Shown: positions 34,809 to 44,500 of the stretch, one piece after another
Numbering within the stretch: the stretch's first letter is position 1
How the letters are laid out: each line of letters starts with the position of its first letter
Assembly: GCA_039818345.1 (NCBI GenBank)
Contig: JBCBUC010000019.1
Coordinates: forward strand, 1-64,000
Source of the DNA: Parvularcula sp039818345
Lineage (GTDB): Bacteria > Pseudomonadota > Alphaproteobacteria > Caulobacterales > Parvularculaceae
Length of the DNA: 64,000 bases
Direction of reading: 5' to 3'
Program-made: the position numbers and the translations under genes
The notes under the pieces: generated by a model
What the model was told of the DNA's origin: nothing
Database searches by the model: none
What the model saw: only the letters and a program-made list of their open reading frames with translations

Positions 34809-35648
34809 CTAGCTGAAGATCCGGCGGATAACCTTAGATGTCGGCCGCATCAAGACCGGCGGAAGGAACTCCCGCAAGGTCTCTTCTGTTTTGACCTGCC
34901 AATCGGTTTTGTCACCCGTCCCCGGTCGTCGCCTAAACTGTGTGGTTTTTCCTTGAGCGTCATCGTCCCAGGTTGAGGTGTAGTAGTACAAGGCGATGGA
35001 ACGTCGCGGTATGCCTTCGGGGTGTGCCACTGGCTTGGGATGGCCGTGCCAGCTTTCGCCGGTTGTGTTGAAGATCACGCAGCGACCAGCCTCCGGTACC
35101 ACGGACTGGACACAAGACTTCATGCCTTGATCCCAGAGTTCGAGCTGCCCTCCATACGCGTCTGACCAATTTTTATTCAGGTAGATCAAAACATTGACCC
35201 GGCGCTCAAGATTCATTGGCTTGTGATGGTTGAAATCGGCATGCATCGACAGATGCCCGCCATTGCGGGTCTCGTGAAAGCCGCCGCCGAGGAAATAGGG
35301 GTCTGGGATGAGGCCCTTGATACCGGTGATCCGCTCCACCAGCCGGACAAAGGGCAAACTGTTGAGGGCGTAGAACATCGCCCTGAGCTCGCTGCTCATC
35401 TCATCGGGTTGGAAGCTTTGTTTGAAGCGTTCTTGGTCCCGCTCATAGGACTCGCCAGCATCGCCAAGCTTGCTGGGAAAATGGTCGAGGCAATAGCGCA
35501 CCATCTCTGGCGAGAAGAAATCGTCAATGATGGTGTGGGGAAAAGGATCGGCACTTTGGTGCTGGTCGCTAAGCTCTCCGCCGAGGCGGCCTAAAGCCTC
35601 AATGTCAAAGGCAAATGGTGAAGTCTGCGAGACCGGAAGGTAAGCCAT
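34809..35648 (-). CDS. 2-oxoglutarate/Fe(II)-dependent oxygenase (prolyl-hydroxylase-like)
   Basis: 279 residues. Double-stranded beta-helix fold with the iron site visible as HADF (HLSMHADFNHH, H-x-D) and a distal His in ESWHGHPKPV, plus the 2-oxoglutarate Arg in GIPRRSIALYYYT. The FPHTIIDDFFSPEMV opening is typical of a 2OG-FeII_Oxy family resembling prolyl 4-hydroxylases. Substrate is unknown. It is followed by the CobS-like gene in the same direction 23 bases later, so both are probably one transcript. Divergent from the flavin monooxygenase gene. Confidence 0.8.
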   Translation of the reverse strand: MAYLPVSQTSPFAFDIEALGRLGGELSDQHQSADPFPHTIIDDFFSPEMVRYCLDHFPSKLGDAGESYERDQERFKQSFQPDEMSSELRAMFYALNSLPFVRLVERITGIKGLIPDPYFLGGGFHETRNGGHLSMHADFNHHKPMNLERRVNVLIYLNKNWSDAYGGQLELWDQGMKSCVQSVVPEAGRCVIFNTTGESWHGHPKPVAHPEGIPRRSIALYYYTSTWDDDAQGKTTQFRRRPGTGDKTDWQVKTEETLREFLPPVLMRPTSKVIRRIFS

Positions 35649-35810
35649 GATGCGTCTACAGGGTCCTTAAAGGCAAAGTCGGCCTCGCCGATAATGCAAG
35701 CCTCATTCCGACGTCTAGCGTCCGTTGTGGCTGCTATCCATGTCCGTTATTCAGATTCTTAGGTATCGGAATCGCTGATCGTTGGTATCGTCTATCTATA
35801 ACAACGATGC

Positions 35811-35825
35811 ACCCCCTCAGGGGGT
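35811..35825 (+). promoter_or_regulatory. Palindrome just before the flavin monooxygenase ribosome binding site
   Basis: ACCCCCT-C-AGGGGGT, a perfect 7-bp inverted repeat about one base, ends 1 base before GGAGG at 35827. It is either a regulator site or, if transcribed, a very tight structure next to the ribosome binding site that would affect translation. Confidence 0.35.
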
Positions 35826-35836
35826 CGGAGGAACCG

Positions 35837-37327
35837 ATGGACGAAACCCGTGTAGAAGACGTCACAATTATTGGGGCTGGTCTCTCAGGGATAGGTGCGG
35901 CCTGTCGGCTTCGTATCCACCAGCCCGGGATGACGTTTCGAATTTTCGAAGCACGCGAACGACTTGGTGGGACATGGGATCTCTTCCGTTACCCCGGTGT
36001 CCGCTCCGACAGTGATATGTTTACGCTGGGGTATCCCTTCCGGCCTTGGAGCATGCCGAAGGCATTGACCGATGGTCCAACGATTAAGGGCTATATCGAG
36101 GATACAGCGCGGGAATATGGGGTTCTCGAGCGCATCGAGTACCAGTCTCGCATCACCGAATTGTCGTTCAACTCCGATGAGGCGCTTTGGACCGCAAAGG
36201 TTGAGCGAGCCGATGGCAGTTCGGAAATTGTGAAGTCACGCTTCGTTCTCTCGTGTTGCGGCTATTACGATTATGCGGGTGGCCATGCGCCGAGCTTTGC
36301 CAATGAGGAAAGCTTCGCAGGCGACATCCTTCAGCCGCAGTTCTGGCCTGAAAATTTCGACTATGCGGGGAAAAAGGTGGTCGTCATTGGCTCTGGCGCG
36401 ACGGCGGTGACATTGGTGCCAGCGATGGCTGGCACGGCGGGCCACGTGACAATGCTCCAACGAAGCCCGACCTACATCGCCTCAATGCCGGCGGTGGATC
36501 CTTGGTTCAACACGGTTCATAAACTCTTCCCATCAAAGGTGGCACGCAAGATCCTCCGTTTAAAGAGGATGGGCCTGGGCACATTGGGTTTTCAGCTCGC
36601 GCGGCGATACCCTAAATGGTTCGCTCAGCAGCTTGAAAAGGGGATCAAAGAGCAATTGGGCGACAAGGTTCCGCTCGACCCACATTTTAAGCCGACCTAC
36701 CAGCCATGGGATCAGCGGCTCTGCCTTGTTCCGGATAATGATCTTTTCATCGATCTTCGCGAAGGCCGCGCCTCGGTGGTCACCGACGAAATTGCCCGCT
36801 TCACCGACAAGGGCATGGAGCTCAAATCCGGTGAGTTCCTTGAGGCCGATGTGGTCATCAAAGCGACGGGCCTGAAACTGCTGCCCCTTGGAGGCATGAA
36901 CGTCTATGTCGATGGTGCACCGATTAAGCTCAATCAGACTTATAACTATAAAGGCTTCATGTTCTCTCATATGCCCAACTTTGCGGCGATGATGGGCTAC
37001 ACGAATGCTTCGTGGACGCTGAAGACCGATCTTGCGACGCGCTATTTCTGCAAGTTGCTGGATGTGCTGAAGGAAAAGGGTGCGGATATGATGGTGCCGG
37101 ATTATGGCTCGACGGCACCCGAGCCTGAGCCGCTCATTGACCTCAAATCCGGCTATGTCGAGCGGTCGATCGAGATCTTCCCCAACCAGGGCACAGAACG
37201 TCCGTGGCGCAATCATCAAAGCTACTTCCGTGATTACATGGACATGAAGTTCGGTAAGATCGATGACGGCGTGATGCAATTCCGTCAGCGCACGAGCACC
37301 GCGCAGATGCTTGAGGCCGCGGAGTGA
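35837..37327 (+). CDS. Flavin-containing (Baeyer-Villiger-like) monooxygenase
   Basis: 496 residues from the ATG at 35837 (GGAGGA 5 bases upstream). FAD-binding IIGAGLSGIGAACRL at the N terminus, RLGGTWDLFRYPGVRSDSD, and an NADPH-binding VVVIGSGATAVTLVP. The BVMO fingerprint FxGxxxHxxxW is FAGDILQPQFW (residues 160-170), with Gln-166 where His is usual. The C-terminal DVVIKATG closes the FAD domain. It oxidises hydrophobic ketones or similar substrates; the exact one is unknown. The stop overlaps the SDR gene (GTGA), so both are co-translated, which fits an alcohol-to-ketone-to-ester pathway. Confidence 0.87.
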   Translation: MDETRVEDVTIIGAGLSGIGAACRLRIHQPGMTFRIFEARERLGGTWDLFRYPGVRSDSDMFTLGYPFRPWSMPKALTDGPTIKGYIEDTAREYGVLERIEYQSRITELSFNSDEALWTAKVERADGSSEIVKSRFVLSCCGYYDYAGGHAPSFANEESFAGDILQPQFWPENFDYAGKKVVVIGSGATAVTLVPAMAGTAGHVTMLQRSPTYIASMPAVDPWFNTVHKLFPSKVARKILRLKRMGLGTLGFQLARRYPKWFAQQLEKGIKEQLGDKVPLDPHFKPTYQPWDQRLCLVPDNDLFIDLREGRASVVTDEIARFTDKGMELKSGEFLEADVVIKATGLKLLPLGGMNVYVDGAPIKLNQTYNYKGFMFSHMPNFAAMMGYTNASWTLKTDLATRYFCKLLDVLKEKGADMMVPDYGSTAPEPEPLIDLKSGYVERSIEIFPNQGTERPWRNHQSYFRDYMDMKFGKIDDGVMQFRQRTSTAQMLEAAE

Positions 37328-38160
37328 GCGCCAAAGGCACCGCCGTCATCACCGGTGCGGGCAGTGGGATTGGGAGAGCGTTGAGCCATCTTTGCGCCCA
37401 GCGCGGCTATGATCTGGCCCTTTTTGATATTCGAGGAGACGACTTAGAGGAAACGGCGCGTGAGGCTGCGAAAAGCAGCGTCAAGATCACAACCCGTGTG
37501 GTCGACGTCGCCGATGAACGAGCGGTCGAGCAGGGGGCGGCCGAAGTCATTGCCGAGCACGGACCGATCACGCTTCTCTTGAACAATGCCGGTGTGGCCT
37601 TAGGCGGCCAATTTGATCAAGCAAGCACGGACGATTTTCGCTGGCTGGTGGAGATCAACCTGTTTGGTGTGGTCAGCATGACCCGGGCCTTTATGCCGGC
37701 CCTAAAGGCTGCGCCGCACGCCCAGATTGTGAATATCAGCTCGGTCTTTGGCATTATCTCTCCACCGGGGCAAACGGCCTATTGCGCCTCCAAATTTGCC
37801 GTGCGCGGATTTTCAGAATCGTTGAGGCATGAGCTTCAGGGAACATCCGTGGGCGTCTCTGTCGTGCATCCGGGCGGTGTGTCGACCAACATCGCCAAAC
37901 GCGCGCGTATGTCCGATGGCATCACCGAGGAAGAGCAGGAATTGGCGCAGCAAAACGCGGCCAAATCCCTGGTCATGCCGCCACCAAAGGCCGCTCAAAT
38001 CATTGTCGATGGTGCGGAACGCGGCGCCAAACGGATCCTGGTAGGCAATGACGCACGGTTGATTGTCTTGATACAGCGTCTGTTCCCGGTCAGTTATTGG
38101 ACCGTACTGAGCCGCCTGTTCGGCCGCGAGGGCATCACGACTGCTAACCAATCTGATTGA
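37324..38160 (+). CDS. Short-chain dehydrogenase/reductase
   Basis: 278 residues, GTG start overlapping the preceding stop by 4 bases. Classical SDR: cofactor motif ITGAGSGIGRALSH, LLNNAGVAL, the catalytic Ser in ISSVFG and the YxxxK in TAYCASKFAVRGF. A ~50-residue C-terminal extension with a hydrophobic patch (LIVLIQRLFPVSYWTVLSRLFG) may touch the membrane. NAD(P)-dependent oxidoreductase. Its fused position with the flavin monooxygenase suggests that it makes or uses that enzyme's carbonyl substrate. Confidence 0.88.
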   Translation: MSAKGTAVITGAGSGIGRALSHLCAQRGYDLALFDIRGDDLEETAREAAKSSVKITTRVVDVADERAVEQGAAEVIAEHGPITLLLNNAGVALGGQFDQASTDDFRWLVEINLFGVVSMTRAFMPALKAAPHAQIVNISSVFGIISPPGQTAYCASKFAVRGFSESLRHELQGTSVGVSVVHPGGVSTNIAKRARMSDGITEEEQELAQQNAAKSLVMPPPKAAQIIVDGAERGAKRILVGNDARLIVLIQRLFPVSYWTVLSRLFGREGITTANQSD

Positions 38161-38257
38161 CCGATTCACCATGTCGATCTGTCTTACGCAGCGATAACAT
38201 GCCAACATCGCTTTAGAATGCTAGTTCCACTGCCTAGCGGTCGGAAAGGACGCTGCG

Positions 38258-38977
38258 ATGATTGCGAAAACCCTGACGGTGGTCATGGCCGCCAGCCTAT
38301 CATTGGCGCTCGCGCCGACATCTGCTGAAGCGGGTCATCGCCGATCGGGCGCCAATTTCGATCTCAACTTCATCGTTGGCGGCTATGCTTTTCCCTATGG
38401 TCGGCATGCCCGATTTTATGGGCCAGGCGTTGTCATTAATCCATTTGTTTTTCCCGACGGCAGGGTGCGGCTGAATTTTCTTCGGCACGGGACTCTGTTT
38501 GCGACCGACTATATTGGATATATCGATTACGGACGTCATGGCCGGGTCCGGGGTTTTTATACCTTTGATGGCGGCTACTACGACAACAGCGGACGGTATT
38601 TTCGCCGTGACCGCTATCGACATGATCGGTACCGGCACGATGGCTATCGCCGTTACGGCTATAACGACACTTATCGGCGAGGGTATCAGTACGGTCAGGG
38701 TTGGTATGATCGGGACGGCCGTTATCATCAGCGCTATGACGATCGTTACGATGACCGGAATGACCGGCGCGACCGCCGTCGCGATGACCGAAATGATCGC
38801 CGAGACGATCGAAATGATCGGCGTGATGATCGATACCAAGACCGTGATTTTCGCAACGAGCCTTACAAGGACGGCGCGGTTCCCCTTGGTGGAATCCAAA
38901 GCGACGAGTTTCCTGGCCGATCAGGCAATCGTGGCGTCTCCGGCTCGACGGATCTCGATGATCGCCTCGACGGTTAA
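38258..38977 (+). CDS. Secreted Tyr/Arg/Asp-rich protein of unknown function
   Basis: 239 residues with a signal peptide (1-25, MAASLSLALAPTSAEA) after GAAAGGACG. The first half of the mature chain has glycine/tyrosine-rich strands (GGYAFPYGRHARFYG, NPFVFPDGRVRLNF). From about 120 to 205 it is nearly all Tyr, Arg and Asp with repeated DRNDRRD-type units. The charge pattern resembles metal- or polyanion-binding extracellular proteins, but no family was recognised with certainty. Convergent with uvrD with a 4-base overlap. Confidence 0.7.
   Translation: MIAKTLTVVMAASLSLALAPTSAEAGHRRSGANFDLNFIVGGYAFPYGRHARFYGPGVVINPFVFPDGRVRLNFLRHGTLFATDYIGYIDYGRHGRVRGFYTFDGGYYDNSGRYFRRDRYRHDRYRHDGYRRYGYNDTYRRGYQYGQGWYDRDGRYHQRYDDRYDDRNDRRDRRRDDRNDRRDDRNDRRDDRYQDRDFRNEPYKDGAVPLGGIQSDEFPGRSGNRGVSGSTDLDDRLDG
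38690..38860 (+). repeat. Arg/Asp-rich coding tandem repeat
   Basis: The secreted protein's codons here repeat units such as GATGACCGAAATGATCGCCG, coding for DDRNDRRDDR. The DNA is low-complexity with a purine-rich, GAT/CGA-dominated pattern and about six imperfect copies. Confidence 0.6.
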
Positions 38978-41292
38978 TCCGTGCCAGCGGCAGTCAGAAA
39001 GCTGCCAATCACTTTTTTGACTGCGCCATCATCAAACTCAACTTCGAGTTTGTTGCCGTCCGCAGCGATGACCGTGCCTTGGCCGAATTTTCCGTGGTCA
39101 ACACGGTCACCCACACAAAAACCTGTTTCTCCTGGAGCAGAGGACGTCACCAAGCGCGCGCTCGCCTCAATTGTCGGTTCGTTGTTCCGTGCCCCACCAT
39201 GTTGACGCGCACGCTTCCAGCCCGGCGTTGTGTAGCGCGATGAATCCTCGTCAAGCACCAGATCAGCAAAGCGAGACTGTGCCGGCATCTCTTTCGCTGC
39301 TACTCCGTAAAGTCCGGCCTCGGAGAGAACATCCACCTGGTCCTCCGGTAACTCGTCGATGAACCGGGACGGCATCGCGTTTTGCCAGCGGCCATAGACC
39401 TGCCTGTTGGCTGCAAAGCTGATCCGGCAGCTCTCCCGCGCCCGGGTGATTCCGACATAGGCGAGCCGCCGTTCCTCCTCAAGACCTGCCTGACCATTTT
39501 CATCAAGGCTTCTCCGTGAGGGGAAGATTTCCTCTTCCCAACCTGGTAAGAACACAACGGGAAACTCAAGCCCCTTCGCTGCATGGAGCGTCATCAGCCA
39601 GACTTGGCCTTCGTCCGTGTTCTCCGTTCGCTCCGCCACGAGACTGACATGATCGAGATAACCTTCGAGTGTGTCAAATTCAGAGGCAGCGTTCACCAGC
39701 TCTTTCAGGTTCTCAAGCTTTCCGGGTGCCTGCACAGTTTTCGAGTTCTTCCAAAAATCCGTATAGCCCGATACCTCTAGCACCATTTCGCTAAGGTCGC
39801 CAGGTGCCATGTGCTGCGCCTCATGGGTCCAGCGTTCAAGATGCGCGAGAAACGCTGTCATCGCGGATTTGGCCTTACCTTTGAGCTCAGCCGTTTCGAG
39901 CATCAATCGCCCAGCTGTGGCGAGGGACACGCTATTCCTCCGTGCCACCATATTCAGATCTGTGAGGGTTTTGTCGCCAAACCCGCGTCGCGGTTTGTTG
40001 ATGATACGGGAGAAACTCAAGTCATCGTCGCCGTTTCGTACCAAACGAAGGTAAGCGAGCGCATCGCGTGTTTCTTCGCGTTCATAAAAGCGTGGACCAC
40101 CGACAATACGGTAGGGTATCCCCGACATATTGAAACGTTCTTCAAAGCTACGCATTTGGAAAGAGGCGCGCACGAGAATGGCGATATCGGGGAGGGGACG
40201 CCTTTTGCGCTGCTCGCTTTCGATATCTTCAGCGATGACACGGGCCTCTTCCTCGCCGTCCCAAACGCCGCGAAGCTTGACCATCTCTCCTTCGACATCG
40301 TCCGTCCATAGGGTCTTGCCGAGGCGTCCCTCATTGTGGCTGATCAGGGTGCTCGCCGCGGCCAAAATCGGCGGTGTGGAGCGGTAGTTTTGTTCGAGGC
40401 GGATCACCTTGGCGCCCGGGAAATCCTTCTCGAAGCGGAGGATATTTTCGACCTCAGCGCCGCGCCATCCATAGATCGACTGATCATCATCGCCGACAAC
40501 GCAGAGATTAGCCGGTTCGTCGTTTTGTCCCTTCGCAAGAAGGCGCAGCCAGAGATATTGCGCCATATTGGTGTCTTGGTATTCGTCCACCAACATATAG
40601 CGAAAGCGACGGTGATATTCTGCCTGGATCTCAGGCTCGCGCCGAAAGATGGTCGTGTTGTGCACGAGCAAGTCGCCAAAATCAGCAGCGTTCAGCGTAA
40701 TCAATCGGCTCTGATAGTCCCGGTAAAGAGAAAGTGCTTTGCCGTCGCCAAAAGTGTCAGCTTCATGGGCAGGAAGATCCCCTGGCGTCTGGCCTTTGTT
40801 CTTCCAACCATCGATCACCGCCGCTAGGCCGCGGCCCTTCCAGCGTTTTTCATCAAGACCCGCTGCCTCGATCACTTGCTTGCAAAGACGGATCTGGTCA
40901 TCGGTGTCGATGATCGTGAAGCTTGGTTTGAGGCCGACCACTTCGGCGTGACGGCGCAGGATTTGCGCCCCGACCGAATGGAACGTCCCCATCCAGCGAA
41001 GCCCTTCGGCGTCCCCGCCAATCAGCCGGGCCACGCGGTCCTTCATCTCGCGGGCGGCCTTGTTTGTGAACGTCACTGCGAGGACATCCCAAGGCCGGGC
41101 GCGGCCCGACGCCAGCAAATGCGCAATGCGTGTGGTGAGGGCCTTGGTCTTACCCGTTCCTGCGCCAGCCAGCATCAGCACCGGCCCCTCGGTGGTAAGA
41201 ACAGCGTCCTTCTGCGCCTCGTTGAGATCGTCGAGATAGGTTTGCGGTGAAGGCGCAGCGGCGCTTTGCGCGCGTTGAGAAAGCGAAGCCAT
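38974..41292 (-). CDS. uvrD: ATP-dependent 3'-5' DNA helicase UvrD/PcrA
   Basis: 772 residues from the ATG at 41292; the frame is open to 41370 but those residues look like non-coding upstream sequence. SF1A helicase: LNEAQKDAVLTTEGPVLMLAGAGTGKTK (motif I), FHSVGAQILRRHAEVVG, VDEYQDTNMAQ (motif II), DDQSIYGWRGAE (III), LEQNYRST (IV), LMTLHAAKGLEFPVVF (V) and AYVGITRARE (VI). The C-terminal VGDRVDHGKFGQGTVIAADG is the PcrA/UvrD tudor-like domain that contacts RNA polymerase or UvrB. It acts in mismatch and nucleotide excision repair. Length is usual. The stop overlaps the convergent gene. Confidence 0.93.
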   Translation of the reverse strand: MASLSQRAQSAAAPSPQTYLDDLNEAQKDAVLTTEGPVLMLAGAGTGKTKALTTRIAHLLASGRARPWDVLAVTFTNKAAREMKDRVARLIGGDAEGLRWMGTFHSVGAQILRRHAEVVGLKPSFTIIDTDDQIRLCKQVIEAAGLDEKRWKGRGLAAVIDGWKNKGQTPGDLPAHEADTFGDGKALSLYRDYQSRLITLNAADFGDLLVHNTTIFRREPEIQAEYHRRFRYMLVDEYQDTNMAQYLWLRLLAKGQNDEPANLCVVGDDDQSIYGWRGAEVENILRFEKDFPGAKVIRLEQNYRSTPPILAAASTLISHNEGRLGKTLWTDDVEGEMVKLRGVWDGEEEARVIAEDIESEQRKRRPLPDIAILVRASFQMRSFEERFNMSGIPYRIVGGPRFYEREETRDALAYLRLVRNGDDDLSFSRIINKPRRGFGDKTLTDLNMVARRNSVSLATAGRLMLETAELKGKAKSAMTAFLAHLERWTHEAQHMAPGDLSEMVLEVSGYTDFWKNSKTVQAPGKLENLKELVNAASEFDTLEGYLDHVSLVAERTENTDEGQVWLMTLHAAKGLEFPVVFLPGWEEEIFPSRRSLDENGQAGLEEERRLAYVGITRARESCRISFAANRQVYGRWQNAMPSRFIDELPEDQVDVLSEAGLYGVAAKEMPAQSRFADLVLDEDSSRYTTPGWKRARQHGGARNNEPTIEASARLVTSSAPGETGFCVGDRVDHGKFGQGTVIAADGNKLEVEFDDGAVKKVIGSFLTAAGTD

Positions 41293-41430
41293 AGGCAGTC
41301 TTATAGGGGAGTCGGGCACGCTCGGGAACGGCCAGACAAAAAAGAACAAGAAAGGAACGGATTTATCCACAATGGGGTTGCGTCTTGGTGAACGTTGTGG
41401 AACACAAAAAGAACAAAAGGGGATTGAACA

Positions 41431-41517
41431 ATGACCTTTATCCGAGATGTGGCTGGTTTTACTATTCTATTGAGTGTGCTTGCGACGGCTGTTGCGATGG
41501 CAGGGCCGGTCGGCTGA
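41431..41517 (+). CDS. Possible 28-residue hydrophobic peptide
   Basis: ATG with AAGGGG 8 bases upstream starts a frame coding for MTFIRDVAGFTILLSVLATAVA plus MAGPVG. One membrane-helix-sized hydrophobic stretch (residues 8-23), positive charge before it, and a clean stop. It lies between the divergent uvrD and dnaE and is too short to be recognised by family. The good ribosome binding site is the main support. Confidence 0.35.
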   Translation: MTFIRDVAGFTILLSVLATAVAMAGPVG

Positions 41518-41580
41518 TCGTTCGATCTTGTGGAGAATGAACGACCCAGCAGCGCGGCTGAATCGCTTAGCGTGTGGTCC

Positions 41581-44500
41581 ATGCCAGCTTCGTTCATTCA
41601 TCTGCATGTTCACTCGTCCTATTCGCTAGCAGAGGGTGCTATTTCGATCAGCAGGCTGAAAAGCCTCTGTGAAAAGACCCAGATGCCGGCTCTGGCCGTC
41701 ACCGATACAAACAATCTGTTTGGTGCCTTAGAAGCGGCAGAGACCCTCTCTGAAGCTGGTCTTCAACCAATCACAGGGATCGAGCTGCCGGTCGCTGTCG
41801 ACAAAGAAACGGTCCCAAAGGGCAAGCCGCAACCGATACCCAGGATCGTGTTGTTGGCGCAGAATGAGACGGGCTACCAGCGGCTGATGGAGCTTGCGTC
41901 ACAGAGCTTTCTGCGGCCCGCGCGGGAAGGAGAGCCTTGCGTAGCGCTCGCTGATGTTTGCCAACGGACGGACGGTCTTTTGTGCCTCACCGGTGGTGTG
42001 GGTGGCCCGATTGATGGATCGCTCGCCTATGGTGACGAACGGCGTGCGAGCAAGGTGCTTGATCTCTTAAGCGCGGCGTTTCCCGCACGGCTTTATATCG
42101 AGCTGCAGCGAGCGCCGAGCGATGGTGCCACCGATACGGATGGACGGTATCGGTGGGAAGGTGCGCTGTTGGACGAAGCTTATCGGCGTGAGCTTCCGCT
42201 GGTGGCAACCAATCCCGTCTTTTTTGCTGAGGAAGCAGATCACGACGCGCATGATGCGCTCCTTTGTATTGCCGAGGGGAGTTACATTTCGCAGGACGAA
42301 CGTCGGCGCGTGCCCGCGGACGCTTGGTTCAAGCCTGAAGACGCGATGCTGACGCTCTTTCAGGATTTGCCGGAGGCGACGGCCAACACCGTCGAGGTGG
42401 CACAACGCTGTGCCTTCCGCCCCCGGACGGCACCGCCGCTTTTGCCGTCCTTTGCCGGCGATAAAACGGACGAGGACGACGCGCTTCGGAAGGCAGCGCG
42501 CGAAGGGTTGATCGCCAGGCTCAACGCGATCGAACCCGCCGCAGAGACTGCTGAATACGAAGCGCGCCTTGATCATGAACTCGACGTGATCGTCAGGATG
42601 GGCTTTTCCGGTTACTTCTTGATCGTTGCGGACTTTATTAAATGGGCAAAGGCGCAGGATATCCCTGTCGGACCAGGACGCGGCTCGGGTGCAGGTAGCC
42701 TTGTGGCTTATGCATTGACGATCACCGATCTTGATCCGTTGCGGTACGGACTTCTTTTCGAACGCTTTCTTAATCCTGAGCGCGTTTCGATGCCAGACTT
42801 CGATATCGATTTTTGCCAAGACCGCCGCGATGAGGTGATCCGCTACGTCCAACGTCAGTATGGTGATGACCGGGTGGCACAGATTATCACCTTTGGAAAG
42901 CTGCAAGCGCGTGCGGTCCTCCGCGATGTTGGCCGTGTGCTGCAAATGCCGTTTGGCCAGGTCGATCGGCTTTGCAAAATGGTGCCCAATAATCCCGCCA
43001 ATCCGGTGACCCTTAAAGAAGCGATTGACGGAGAACCACGTTTTGCAGAGGAACGCAGCGCCGACCCGCAAGTTGGGGTGCTGATAGACACGGCGCTCAA
43101 ATTAGAGGGCCTTTACCGCCATGCGTCGACCCACGCCGCTGGTGTGGTGATTGGCGATCGACCGCTGCAAGAAATTGTTCCGCTCTATCTTGATCCGCGG
43201 GCGGATATGCCAGCGACCCAGTTCAACATGAAATGGGTGGAGCCAGCAGGGCTGGTGAAGTTCGACTTTCTGGGCCTTAAAACCTTGACGGTGATCCGCC
43301 GCGCGCTCGACAATCTCAAGGCCGAAGGGATCGATCTTGATATTGATCGTATCCCGACCGATGACAGCGAAACCTTCGCGATGCTGACGAGGGGTGAGGC
43401 AACGGGTGTGTTCCAGTTGGAAAGCTCGGGCATGCGCGCAACGCTGAAAGGTCTGAGGCCTGACTGCATCGAGGACATCATCGCGCTGGTCTCATTGTAC
43501 CGGCCCGGACCTATGGACAATATTCCGACCTATATCGCGCGGAAAGCAGGGGAGGAGTCCCCGGACTACCTCCATCCAATGCTCGAAGATGTTCTGAAAG
43601 AAACCTACGGCGTCATCATCTACCAAGAACAGGTGATGCAGATCGCGCAGATCCTCTCAGGATACTCTCTTGGTGAGGCCGATCTTCTCCGCCGGGCGAT
43701 GGGCAAGAAAAAGAAAGAAGAGATGGACCGGCAAAAGCGACGGTTCGTCGACGGAGCAAAAGAGCGCGGCGTCAGCAAGTCAAAGGCGGAGAGCATTTTT
43801 GAGCTGGTCGCTAAATTCGCTGGCTATGGGTTTAACAAATCCCATGCCGCCGCCTATGCTTGGATTGCTTATCAAACAGCCTATTTGAAAGCTCATCATC
43901 CCGCGGCTTTTCTAGCGGCTTCGATGTCGCTGGATTTTGCCAACACGGATAAATTAGCGATATTCCACAGCGAAGCGAAACGCGCACGCGTTCCCGTCCA
44001 TCCGCCTTGCATCAATCAGTCAACAGCGGATTTTCGTTCCCGAGATGGGCGGGTTTTCTACGCTCTTGGTGCGCTGAAAAACGTTGGCTTCGAAGCGATG
44101 CGTCACATCGAGGAGACGCGTGAACAGGGTGGCGAGTTTCGCGATCTTTTTGATTTTGCGGAAAGGGTGGACGGACGTCTTTTGGGACGACGTTCGCTTG
44201 AGCAATTGGCGCGGGCAGGCGCCTTTGAGGCCATTCATGACAACCGCGCTGAGATTTTCAACGCGGCGGATTTTCTTTGTAAATACTCGGCGACGGTCGC
44301 AGAAGACAAGCGATCCGACCAAGGAGGGCTTTTCGGAACCGAAGCAGCGCCGACACCGCGGCCAAAGTTGCCAACCATCAGTCCATGGTCACCGACTGAT
44401 GCGCTGGAGGAAGAGCGCTCAGCCGTGGGCTTTTATCTATCGGGGCATCCGCTCTCAGTATTTGAAGACGAATTACGACGCCAACAGATCGAACCTGCCA

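Noticed and set aside
42067..43071. 334-residue minus-strand frame opposite dnaE
   Set aside because: Shadow; no family resemblance, while the dnaE frame has all motifs.
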